Positions 25,421 to 36,619 of a stretch of 64,000 nucleotides of DNA are shown here, one piece after another; position 1 is the first letter of the stretch; every line of letters begins with the position of its first letter. Source of the stretch: Phallus indusiatus (taxonomy: Eukaryota > Basidiomycota > Agaricomycetes > Phallales > Phallaceae); NCBI GenBank assembly GCA_027605045.1, contig JAQFWX010000118.1, forward strand, positions 42,181-106,180, in the 5' to 3' direction. The translations under genes and the position numbers were made by a program. Below the pieces are notes generated by a model. The model did not search any database. It was not told where the DNA came from and saw nothing but the letters and a program-made list of their open reading frames with translations.

Positions 25421-27643
25421 ATGGCTTCTTCCATATCCGTCGCAAATTGCCCTTCTGCGCCTTCGGTCCTGTCCACGGACTTGCATCATACAACCTATAT
25501 AACCAACAGCGAATTCAAAAGCGGGACTTTATCCTCCAAATCACTGACCTCGAACTCATTGGTAAACACCATAGTGTCCAACTTGTTGCATGCCACTTCG
25601 ATATATTCTTTTGCTTATTTACTCATTCGTCATATGGCCTCGACTCTTATTTCCGCCTTTAATGAGAATCAGGATATCTTCAAGCTTTTATTCATCGGCG
25701 GCTTTATCGGTTTCTTCAGACACTTCTGCTACGCTTTATGGGACCGGTTCACGAGCCTCTTCTTTCTGACGGCGCATATTGATCATCCGGATGAAGCTTA
25801 TAGTGCGGTTTCTTTTTTTTTTTGAGCTTTTATCTTGTGGCGTTGTCACTTATACTAACATATTGTTTTTTTTTGCAGGTTGGATGATGATATGGCTTTC
25901 TCAACGACAACATCAACAAAACAATATAACTCGTTCGTCTCTTGTTTTACTATTAGCCATGGCATGGGCAAACAGCTTATGTTTGGTTTTTTTTTGTGGC
26001 ACAGTTAACGCCCGCGAAGTTCAAGTTTGCACTGGCAATTGGGGCTTGGGATATCATAAAGATGTCATCATCTTTGTGTCGGGCCAGACAACAACACCGT
26101 CGCTCGTCAGTCCTGGCGATCCAATCCTTCACAAGACGAGATTGTTATCATTCCTTCCGGCTTTTGGTAAATCTCCAAAATCATGTGATACACACAAAAA
26201 AAAACTGATTCTTGTTTTGTTTTTGTCAGGCGTAAAGCAATGGATGAAGTACCGGGGTACTTGGATGTCCGTGCATCGAACGAAAGAGCTCGGACCAAGT
26301 CAGACTGCCAATCGTGGCTTTCAGTATGAAAGTTTAGTCGTGAGGTGATTATCTTTTCAGGTTTTGTATCATGGGATGAATGTTGATGGATGATTTTTTT
26401 CAGCTTATTTACTCGCGATTGGCGTGTCCTGCAGTTGCTTTTACAAGAAGCGAGAGATTGTTACAAGAGCAATGAAGAGAACTTGGTTTGCATTTATGCT
26501 ATCAGCAAGTAAGTATTGCATTGATTGCTTTCCTGCTATAAATTGACCTGCCACAAAGGGATAATTTTTCATGGATGAGAATTTCGGAGAAGGCGAAACG
26601 TCCACTAAACACCGTCATACTTCCTTCGCAGGTCGGATCCAGATTCGTTCTTTTTGAATCTGTTGTGCTGAATTTTCGAAATAGATTAAAACCGCATTGT
26701 TGAAAGATTTGAAAGCTTTTTTGGCAAGTGAAAAATGGTATGTTGAGAAGGGAATCCCATACCGACGTGGTTATCTTCTGGTTCGTTGTCTTTTCAAAGA
26801 ACTTTGTCTTGGGCTACTTTTTTTTTGACTATCATATGACAGCACGGCGTACCTGGATCTGGAAAATCGAGCTTGATCCACAGCATAGCCGGAGAACTCA
26901 AACTGAGCGTTTATATGGTATCTCTTTCCATAAAAGAATTAGACGACAGCACGCTTTCTAGAATAATCAACCAAGTTCCTGCACGGTCTGCTATTGTATT
27001 CGAGGACCTTGATGTTCTATCACCTCATCGAGCATCGTTAAACAACAACTCAAACGACAAAGTTCCAGAGACAGCAAGACCGCCTTTGAAACCCGGATCG
27101 CTCACTCTTAGCGGGCTTCTCAATGCTCTGGATGGTCTTTCAGCCCAAGAAGGTCGAATTATCTTTGCTACTTCGAATAGGTATAACGATTTGGATCCGG
27201 CTTTACGCAGACCTGGTCGCTTGGATCGTCATTTTCATTTCAGCAACGCCACAACACAACAAACGAAAGCCTTTTTCTTGAATTTTTATAGTCATCTTAT
27301 TGGTATGGAGCCAGAAGCTATGGAGGCTCTGCTTCAGATGCAACAACAGAAGAACAATGACAATCACGATGACAATAACTCACCGGAGGATGCCGCCGCC
27401 GCCGCCACAGACTTCTCCGCCACCATCACTATTCCGGACAAAAGCGAATTCGCCAGCTGTGTTATGAGCGCCGACAAGCTTGAAGATCTGGCTGTGGAGT
27501 TTTCCGAAGCTATACCTAACGAAATGTTCTCGATGGCTCTTATACAGGAGTATCTTGTTCAGTATAAACATCAGCCGTGGGCCGCTGTATCTGGAGCCGG
27601 GAAGTGGGTAGAGGAAGAAACGTCGAGATCAAAGGCTTTTTGA
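25421..27643 (+). CDS. BCS1-like AAA ATPase (mitochondrial chaperone BCS1 family)
   Basis: The layout matches the fungal BCS1 family: a membrane segment, a BCS1_N domain and an AAA domain. Exon 1 has hydrophobic stretches (SIYSFAYLLIRHMA; LLFIGGFIGFFRHFCYAL) and ends DHPDEAY. After splicing it continues SWMMIWLSQRQHQQNN, AREVQVCTGNWGLGYH, QWMKYRGTWMSVHRTKE and FTRDWRVLQLLLQEARDCY, all typical of BCS1_N. The AAA part shows Walker A GVPGSGKSS (about 26,845), Walker B AIVFEDLD (about 26,990) and the signature LSGLLNALDGLSAQEGR, then FATSNRYNDLDPALRRPGR. Yeast Bcs1 translocates the Rieske protein in complex III assembly, but basidiomycetes carry many BCS1-like paralogues, so the role here is open. 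Oddities are Gly-Val rather than Gly-Pro in Walker A and a long low-complexity insert (DDNNSPEDAAAAATD) after the AAA core. Confidence 0.85.
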
Positions 27644-28020
27644 AGCTGCCCTTTGTGTCATCGCAAATCTGAAGTTGTAATCCAAAGAGACTTGCTAGGT
27701 ATTATTTATTGTTCAGAGTTTTATTGTTCAGACTTGATATCTGTATCTATTCGTAAACAATTTGCAAATCTTCGCTCCGAGCGGAAAAATGCAATTCATT
27801 CAAGTTAGCGTATATGTTGTTATTGTGCAAACGCGTGATACATCGATAAGTTATCTAGTAAGCAGTGCAGTGCGTGTGTCTAAATAGTACATCGAATTCA
27901 TCCCATAAAAGCGGGAGCGAATTCTTTCAATCAATGCTAATACATTTTCATGACGAGTGATTGTGACAACGTTGATTTTCGTGATGCTGACAAAGGAGAA
28001 AGACAAAGCAAAAAAAAAAC
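27644..28020. other. Convergent intergenic spacer
   Basis: A 377-nt AT-rich spacer between the ends of the BCS1-like gene and the transporter gene. No gene is seen. Confidence 0.5.
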
Positions 28021-30710
28021 TTATGCAGCAGCCTCCGATGAATCAACCTTGCTGTTCAGTTTTCGATTCCGAATAAGCAGAGCGCTGATCGATGCTAATC
28101 CACCTGCTGGCACACCTAGTATGAATATGTACCGCAATGAAAGCTGATGAAACGAAATTTCGGTAAGACTTTTTTTCAAAAGAAAGACAGGTGAAATGAC
28201 ATACGACATAAGCGTGTATCACCTCTGTCCGTTGATCTACGGGTAATGTCCACACAGCAGTGATAGATTGAAGGACAAGTTCGAAAGGAGCATCAGGCGC
28301 TAATTCTTTCAGATATTGTCCAAGCTAAAGAAAAAGGAAGAAGAGGGTGAGTTTTTTCTTTCTATTTCCGGGATAGCTCTGTCAAAAATTTCTCACCTTG
28401 TTTGTGAATAATGCGCTGCCTATTCCAATACCGGCCATGCGTCCCAAGAATCCGATAAATGCGGTCAATGATGTCGCGTATCTGATGTCGATTAGATTAT
28501 CGGCATATTCGGCTAATTTTTGCAGTTTACGGTTAGTTCGGCGCAATTCAGAATAAATTAGTGAGATTTTATGTACCTTGAGCCGCCACAGTGGGGAGCT
28601 GCATTGTGGCACCGATGCTGATGGCCCAAAGGATTTGATACCCAGCCAAACTAGCTTCAGAAGTATGCTCGTTGATTGTAAATTCTAATCCGCTGCAAAT
28701 AGTCAGGTCAATTACTCTTTGTTCAAATTTTTTTTGTCTTTGAGAACCGAACTTACGCAGCGACTGCGCCTAATAACGGAATTAAGACAAGTAAATGCCA
28801 GTATCTTCCTATTTTTCCTACAATAACGCCTGATATTACGGCGGAAAAAGAAGTGACGAGCGAGAGGGGTAGGATATCAACGCCCGATTGAGCGGGACTG
28901 ACGCCTGCATTGGAGATTAGAACTGTTGAGGGCAGTAAAAAACAGCTTCGACTCACCTTTCACTGCTTGATACCATGTCGCCAGGTAGACATTGCTCACC
29001 CTATCAGATGGATCAGTCTTCTGTTTACACCCTAACGAATGACTCGGGAGAAGAGGAGAAGAAGAAAAAACTAACATCAAGCTCATCCAAATGAAGAAGT
29101 TAGCTAAAGAACAACCAATGATGCTCCTGTTTTTCAAAAGACGGATGGGAAGGATGGCTTCTGTTCCGCGATACCACGACCATAGGACGAATAAGGCTGC
29201 AAGGACAGCGGAGGCAACAAAAAACTAAGAGAATGGTGTGAATGCTATGACCCTGCAAAATCAATTGAAAACCAATTACGGAAATAATGATAGCGCTGTC
29301 CCACGGATGCGCGTTCCCACCCTCCACCAGGGCATAAAGGAACATGATAGTAGCACCAATAACCAGGACAGCGCCTAACAGGGTTCAGTAAGTTATATTT
29401 TCGTTAATTTCGTCAAAAAAGAAAAAGAAAACATACCGACGAAATCGACGCTGAATAATACCCGCCATCCCTGACGGTTTTCTTTTCTAGGCGGTGCGGG
29501 ATAATTAGGAAGGAACAAAAATACTACAAGCTATATCCACATTATAGGTAGGACAACAAAGTCTTAATAACGTATAATACGTACTGCAGCAATTCCGCCG
29601 ACTATGATTGAGAAAAGTTGATCAGTTTCTTAGAAAAATATTTCTTATAGCAAACTTACTAGGAAGATTCTAAGTAGTGGTTAGTAACAGTGAAGATGTT
29701 TCAAGTAAAGATAACCTACGATGTAGAAACACCACCTCCATGAAGAAACTTGAGTCAAAGCACCTCCGACTAGTGGGCCTATGCAGCGTGAAAAGTCAGT
29801 TTTGCAAGGAAAAACTTGAAGAGATCACGAAGTACCAATGACTGATGAGAGACCGAAAACCGCCCCAACTATACCGAACAGTCTAGCACGTTTTTCAAGC
29901 GGTGCAATCTGATTGAATGAGCGGTGGTTTAGCACACGATTAGAAATATATATGCATATACTGTCTACCTGTGCGATTGCGGTAAATGTCACTACATAAA
30001 GACCGGCGGCTCCAATTCCAGCAATCCCACGTCCGAAAAGGAGGAAGTTTATCTGTGGAAGGAAGAATGACGTAAGAATGATAGGTCATGCCAAAAAAAA
30101 GGGTACAAACATTGAAGGCAACCCCACACAACAAACTACCCAATTCGAAAATGAAGATAGAGCCCAATACGAATTGTTTCAATGGAACCAAGTTTAAAAC
30201 TTGACCAAAAACCTACAGAATATCGGTGAGTTGTGAACCCGGGCTTCTTTTCTATAGGCGACTTACGATCATGAAGCATGCCATCGTGAGAAAGTAGGCA
30301 TTTGGAATCCACGATATCTAGAAATGAGCAATCAGCTCACATCTCAAATTAAGATGATAGAGCAATTACTTACGTCGGATAGGGCGTCAAACTGACTAAC
30401 GATATGTGGAATAGCAGTTGCTAAACGAGAAAAAAAGGGATTAAAAAGAGGCGATATGCTTTCAGCAGGAAAGAAACTCACTCAAGATGAGCTGGTCCAA
30501 AGCTGGTAGGAACAGGGATAACATGAAACCAGTTATGACAATAGCTAATGCCCACCCCTCGAGGTACTGAGTCTCGGACGCAGTGACATCCGACACGGAC
30601 TGCTTCTCACTCGAGGAGTCTTTTTCTTTTTCGAGTGTATCGACTGTACGAATGCTTGACTCTGCGTCGTCGACAAGGGTCGTTGTACGTGAGGAGAGCG
30701 AGAGAACCAT
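28021..30710 (-). CDS. MFS multidrug-type transporter, DHA2 (14-TM) family
   Basis: Minus-strand gene with about 14 short introns, start at 30710 (MVLSLSSRTTTLVDDAESS) and stop at 28021-28023. A Ser/Glu-rich cytosolic N-terminus is followed by TM1 with the DHA2 motif ...LFLPALDQLILS + TAIPHIVSQFDALSD, then SWIPNAYFLTMACFMI, FGQVLNLVPLKQFVLGSIFIF, LLFGRGIAGIGAAGLYVVTF, PLEKRARLFGIVGAVFG, PLVGGAL...WRWCFYI and NLPIGG, the order expected of drug:H+ antiporters. The C-terminal part reads FELVLQSITAVWTLPVDQRTEV and IFILGVPAGGLASISALLI, with a short charged tail. It likely exports small molecules across the plasma membrane; substrate unknown. A TATATAAA lies at about 30,801. No biosynthetic cluster is adjacent. 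Confidence 0.85.
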
Positions 30711-33700
30711 TTCTGTGAAAGCACTAGGGGGCTCGAGCAGCGGTGCAGTCTGAGAGAGTCAGAGAAGCAAGTTCGTTCAATCGAGTGCCATGCATGAAGG
30801 ATTTATATACGCAAAATTAGAGGGCTTTGATGTAAAGTTAAAGGGCCGTATTCCGGCTCATCTGGAGTTTGTAAACAAACTTCGGCCTGATCTTACGCAT
30901 CACGGGAGGTGTTCGTCCTAGGGAAAATCTTCCGAACCCTGGCTTCCGGTTGCTTAGGTTCCTCATCTTATCTTCAACTTTGCTGCCCCTGTTGAGTCTT
31001 TGCCCGTTTTGTCACCAAAGCTACACTAAACATTCCAAGAGTATTTGCGCTAAACTTAACTCGATATTCATCTCGCATCTTGAAACAATCTCTCAAAGGG
31101 ACGGAAATGAAGGCAGCGACAAAATTGCGATGTGCGACATGAACGGGAGTATACCGTCAACATGCCTTCCACATCGGAGTTTAATGCTTATGTGAGCTGT
31201 CTAGCTTCTGCCGCGGTTTCCGTGCTGACTACACCTGACTCAACCCCAGTGGAATCCTGAATTCTGTACACACCGTGATTGATAAATTTATCATCACCAT
31301 CATTTTTATGTCGTTCCTTCAACAATTATTGTTGACTTTGCATCGAATCCATATCGACGGTCAAGAGGCTTCCGTTGGGTAACTCCGAAGCCCAGCGCCA
31401 CACACAGGTTCCGACGTGAGTCAACTATTTCGTGCTTTGTCAATTGCACTATTATTATTCAAAGTACTGAGAAGTACATCAGTCACCAACTAAGATTATT
31501 GGGCATTTCACATTGCAGCCAAGGCGCTGTTATATTGCGTCAGGTGTCCCTATACTCATTGATCGTCCTCTTGAGATTGCGGTGTTATCGAACGTTCTTG
31601 GATGGCTCCGTCAAGCATGGATTGATAACTCAGGTTCACGGATGCTTCTTAGCGCTTAACTACGGTTAATTGGTTATCCTGCATGCTTCCTTTTGCACCG
31701 AATGACACTGAGCGAATTTTTCTGTGCTAATGGTGGGCGTGTAATAACTCGTCAACTTTTATTCATAGGAAAGAATTCGTTGACGTATTCGCTTGTGCTA
31801 GCTGGTATGACGAGCTTAAAGATTGTGTACGACTCACAATGCTTGTTACACTCACGCAGTCATGCTAAAAGGTTTTTCAAGCTATCAAGAACAAGAGATC
31901 GACACTGCTTCTATTTCGGGTAAGGTCTCACATGCGCTCGCTTTCTTTTCAAAATCAATTGACCGTGTTAGGTCTGAGCCTAGCTTAAGGCCCTAATGCA
32001 GGCTGCGTTATAACATGGAGTATTTCTTATATTGCAATGAATATGTACCAGGAAGGATGCCAGGAAGGAAGAGAAGTCACCCTAAATGACATTCAATAAC
32101 TTCAGGTTCATACTTCAAGAATTGTTTTTTTTTATTTCGGCATAAACATTCCAGAGACTTTGAAGTGAATTCGGTCCTCAGGGTATAATTCACGTGGTAC
32201 GCAGGGCCAGGCACCTCATGATGCCTGCACCTCAGGTCTTCAGGGTTGTTCCTATATCGGTCATGGTTTGAACTTATTTGGTGGTATTCTAATAGCATGA
32301 AGGCGCAAATTTATGCTTTACGAACAATCTCGGCGAGTAACGACAAATTAGTGGGCCATCGTAAAAAAAAAAACTATCGCTATTTGAATGGTTTGTGGGT
32401 GTTATTGCAATATATTTACGGTAACGGATTGAATATCTTCAGGGCGAATCCCTCAGACATGATGACAACGTCGCTGTGCTATATAACACGGGGGAGAGAA
32501 ATGTGTGATGGGACTCTGGGTGAGTAAATAGTAATTATGACAATGGCATAAACTGAGCCTTACTCTGTAGGAGTCAGCCCAATCTTCAAGCTGGCAGTGC
32601 TGTGTATGTGATCTTTTGATTAGTGATATTGTTCATCATATTTCTCGGACTTTCAATGGTGACACCTCAACGGCTTGATAACATAGAAACCAATCCAATT
32701 AATCAATGGTCAACTAGCAAAATCGAAGGTCGCCATCTCTGATAAACTAAGGACGCGCATGCGTACAAGCCATAATACACGTTTGATTCCAAAATTTAGT
32801 TTATCGTGCGGCGTTAAGTTTTCGAACGTGAAATCACTAAGTTTCACGGGGAGGGAATGACGCCACACGGCCTCGAACAAGAACAAACCATCTTCCAGAT
32901 TCAGTTTACAGGGTTGCGGCCAATCAACATCACGAGGTCAAGACTCCAACACATCAATTCCATTTATACTTCTTTCTTATTGGAAACCCCAAACATCCTG
33001 ATACCCAAGTGCTGCTTTCATCAACGTCAAAAGTCTGGCATGCACGTAGTTCATGTAGTCTCGCCTCTTGATGAAACCTCCGTGAGCGTGTGATTGAACA
33101 GTCAGTCAACGTCATTTTGTTGTGTATATAGCTTTATGAGCCGAAAACTTGGTGCCTTGCAGTGTTTGCGGAATAATTTACAGGATGATCTCCTCATGAC
33201 CATACACACTTATATTAAACGGAGGTTCTTTCTCGTGAGGGGTCGAGGAGAACGAAAAATTCTAAGTCTATGACCCAAAATCTATAACTTCTCAGTCCGA
33301 TCTTGCGGTCCCTGCCAAGTTCCCTGTCTCCAAATTTCCCAAGGCCCCTAATTCTGAAGAACCCTAAGTTCTTTTTAGAACTTCATCATAATTGAAGGTG
33401 GGTTCGAGCCAGCGTTGGTATCAAATGGGACAACTTGCGCGCATAGATATCATACTATGCACATGATATTGAGCGCGGCTTGACTCTTGTTGATTATGAC
33501 TTTAGCTCAACGTCGACACCTGATATTTACTGCATATCGTGTATAGACATATATTGCACCTTAGGATTGCAGGGCAGACGGAGGTCATTGATCTCGGTGT
33601 TATCCGGAACGGCCTTTCCGAAAGCTTCCTTACTATGCATTTGATAGCGTTGAATCATTCTCATCTCTTCTCCCTGTATCATACTTACCTATATACATGG

Positions 33701-34551
33701 TTGCTAGAAGCGACGGAAGCAAAGTATGAATTATCGTGATGAGGCGATGCGAATCGTAGCTATGAATGTAAGGGAAAACATTTTTTAACTAACTCTATAA
33801 TCTTTTCGTCACGATCACGTCTTATCCGGAAGTTTCTGAGGTAGACAACATAGAATGGTAAATAGGAAATCAAGAATGACTATTGACGAATGATGAATGA
33901 GCGGTATACCAAGTCGTCAACAAAGCCGGGTTAGAGCGTAAAGCTCTTTCAGTAACCTTGACCCTTTGAAATCTGAAGCAGCGGTGTTGGCAAACTCGGT
34001 TGTTATGGGCTTGCCGGTCCTGGATTGATCCATGGTTTAGAAGTAATCCCAATCTCCTTCATAGTAGAGGTAAATAAATTGAAGACAATGCTAAGTCGGG
34101 TTTCTCTGGGAGCAACTACCAACTCGTCACTCGAACCAGTCCTAGCTCGGTCTATTATTTCTTTTGGCAATTCGTCACTGTTGGGACGAATAGTTCGTCC
34201 TCGACACCCTTAAATTATACCCAGGGTGGAGAATATTACATATGTGAAGGTCAAAAGTTTTTTGTCGGTTGATTTCTCCAAAAGGTGAACTCTAGGATTT
34301 AGTCTTGAGGTGCGGATAGACATCATAATCATGATAACCTCTGGGTACAGCTGGTTACAGCGTATGTATTCGAATAATGGGATCTACTATCTCACAAAGG
34401 ATTTCAGCTATTGAATTACAATATATAAAAACCGGTACCCAAAATAACTTCATCTTCAAACTGGGTTTCCCTAACTCCAAGCACATTCGTATCTGACTAG
34501 AGTCGGCTGAACAAGCTTTTGGCTTTTGGTGAATTCATATTACTTACTTAG
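30711..34551. other. Gene-poor region, no supported gene
   Basis: About 3.8 kb. Apart from the transporter promoter (about 30,711-30,820), the frames are short, mutually overlapping and motif-free. A GGTTCGAGCC string near 33,410 resembles a tRNA B box but no cloverleaf or A box could be fitted. The composition is AT-rich. Decayed repeats are possible. Confidence 0.45.
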
Positions 34552-36235
34552 TCATAGGTCCGATCTTTTATCATATATATCATAGGTAGCCACTGCACCC
34601 TCCTTTTGTATCTCTTTTGAGACACATTCGACGCCTTTCCATACACGTTCAAAATTTCCGTCAGCTAGACCTTCTAGCTCTTGTCTTGACCATCCCCGTT
34701 TTCGGAGTTGTGCAAACTATTATGAAAGTGTTAGGCAACGGGGAAACCAAAAAGAGGGAAAATATAATTTCACACACAAGTTTGGGGTATTTCCAGACGT
34801 CTTTCAGGCTAACTGGAACGGTGCCCGTGCCGTTGAAATCACTTCTTATGCCAACACTGCCAACATTCTGTCGCCAAAAAAAAACGCGACTAAGAGTTTA
34901 TTTGATAAAGTGATCCCGTCCAGCTATCTTTCCTATGTGCTCATCATGATCCGCTACAGCGGCTATTGTTGCATTTCCATCTGCTGCAACAAATACTGGA
35001 ACAAAATCCACCTATTTACAATCTTAGTCTTTTGATTCGTGTAAAAAGAAATCGAAGCCCAAACCATAACAACACCATCTTTGTCCCTTCCCGGTACCAG
35101 TCATTCTCAAAATATGATCTGGCACATTCCTTGAAATATTCCATACAACTTTAACAGACGAGTGGCTCCATATCACCGGAGCCTTGCTCAGCTGAATTGC
35201 TTGAATGGTTGTATCATCTGATGTATGTGAGAGATCTATCAACATCCCTAGCCGGTTCATCTCTTTGATGAGGGTACCACCAAAATGACTATAACGTGAG
35301 AAATGAATATGTAGAAGAACTCTCAATGTTTTCTCACCTAAGCCCCCGTATCTTTGTTCGAGCGGGTGTCAATAGATGACCTGAATCTGCAAACGCATTG
35401 GTACAAACATACGTGAGCGCCATATACCTCACGCCCAATTCATAATACAATCGCAGAGACGGCAGTGAATTTTTCAAAGAATGGCCACTAAATTCAAAGT
35501 TTTTCAATAAGTGAAATAACACGAGAAGTTTGGATTTCTTTTTACCCTTCTAGATCCAACATGCTGACTACTTTGCCACGAGAGATAGCTTTACGCAAGG
35601 TTTGTGTGTCAACTGTGAGTTGAAAGTCCTATTTGTGTTCGGTGCGCAACGGATAGACATCGTGATATCTTGAAAGCGTACGTCATTATGCTGCAGAATC
35701 AAACCAATTGCGGTGTCAAATGATTCAAGCGTGTCTCTATAAGGGTACGAGATGAAGATAGTTGGAAAAATGCGAGAAAGTTGTTCCCTCATAACATTAC
35801 TGGGGATCAAAAAATCCGGTCCTTCTTCTTCTACGCAAAGGGCATCGACCGACTTTACATAAATCTTTACATAAATCCTGCTTCAATAAAGAAAACCAAA
35901 CATAAAAAAACCTCACCAGAAGAGTCCACCGAGTTTTCCGGCGCGTAATCGCGGGATGTCGATGTGCCCCGGAAACGTTTGGCGTAAATCCGCCGCTGTG
36001 ACGTTGTTTCTGAATTCTTCACAGACGATATACGGTAAATCTGAGATTGGGTTGGGAGAATAGCGGTCACTTTAAGAGCTAAACGAACCAATATGATCAT
36101 CCTAGCCCGAACTGAGACCAATGTCAAGACGCAAGACCATTAGAATGTATTATAATCAAAGCAACGGAGTTAACTTACGATAACGGGCGTCTTAAATAAT
36201 GTAGTCAGCGCAGCCTTGTGTGGGTCCTCAGGCAT
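34552..36235 (-). CDS. Membrane dipeptidase-like protein (peptidase M19), possibly decaying
   Basis: Peptidase M19 enzymes are Zn dipeptidases. Exon 1 starts at 36235 ([19 protein letters not shown]). A 13-nt microexon (36,089-36,101) gives DDHI, completing the HxD zinc motif as DDHIDLPY with the next exon ([21 protein letters not shown]...GGLFW). Later come [69 protein letters not shown] and [19 protein letters not shown]. The C-terminal half has [26 protein letters not shown] and [19 protein letters not shown], with the stop at 34552-34554. Two trouble spots: near 35,060 the family strand (DGVVMV) sits out of frame with what precedes it, and after GRDH no GT donor follows where an intron is needed. 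Either real decay or sequence error. It diverges from FunK1 A across 384 nt. Confidence 0.7.
36089..36101 (-). other. 13-nt microexon of the M19 gene
   Basis: Reads GATGATCATATTG on the minus strand, flanked by gctag and gttcgt. Joined between the exon ending ...KTPVI and the exon starting (D)LPYIVCEEF, it restores the catalytic HxD zinc-binding motif in frame. Confidence 0.65.
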
Positions 36236-36573
36236 TCCATACTGTGAGGAACAAAACCAAACCGACACCGAAAAGAGAAATCAACGATAAGTTCACTGCT
36301 TTCTTTATTCCCTGTCTATTACAGCTTCTGTCACTCAACAATATGCCGAAAGCTCGTCGCTAATGATGCTGGTTGATGAAGACATGATTGCTTACAGTTT
36401 GCTTACAGTCGTATCGGAGGAGAAAGCCGAGTGCAACCGCTCCACGTTCCACGCGCTCTTACGCGTGTGTCACGTGTTATAACACGGTCCATAAGCGCTT
36501 ACAATAAGCATCGATCGTCCCTTGTCCTCGTCCCCGTCTGGGGACCATTCGTCGTGTCCTTGGATGGAAGTAT

Positions 36574-36580
36574 TATAAAT
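36574..36580 (+). promoter_or_regulatory. TATA box of FunK1 A
   Basis: TATAAAT lies 46 nt upstream of the ATG at 36620. Equivalent boxes stand at nearly the same distance in FunK1 B (47,412-47,418; 48 nt) and FunK1 D (59,061-59,068 minus; about 45-50 nt). This spacing supports the chosen starts over a longer upstream open frame beginning with a GTG at 36,431. Confidence 0.65.
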
Positions 36581-36619
36581 TGTACGTCTCTTCTCAGACT
36601 TCACGCTCCCATTGCGAAA

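Noticed and set aside
33395..33430. tRNA-like B box (GGTTCGAGCC)
   Set aside because: The flanking T-arm does not pair and no A box, anticodon arm or acceptor stem can be fitted.
36431..36619. N-terminal extension of FunK1 A from an upstream GTG
   Set aside because: It would start on a non-ATG codon, spans the TATA box at 36,574 and has no counterpart in the frames of copies B and D. The ATG at 36,620 matches copy D.
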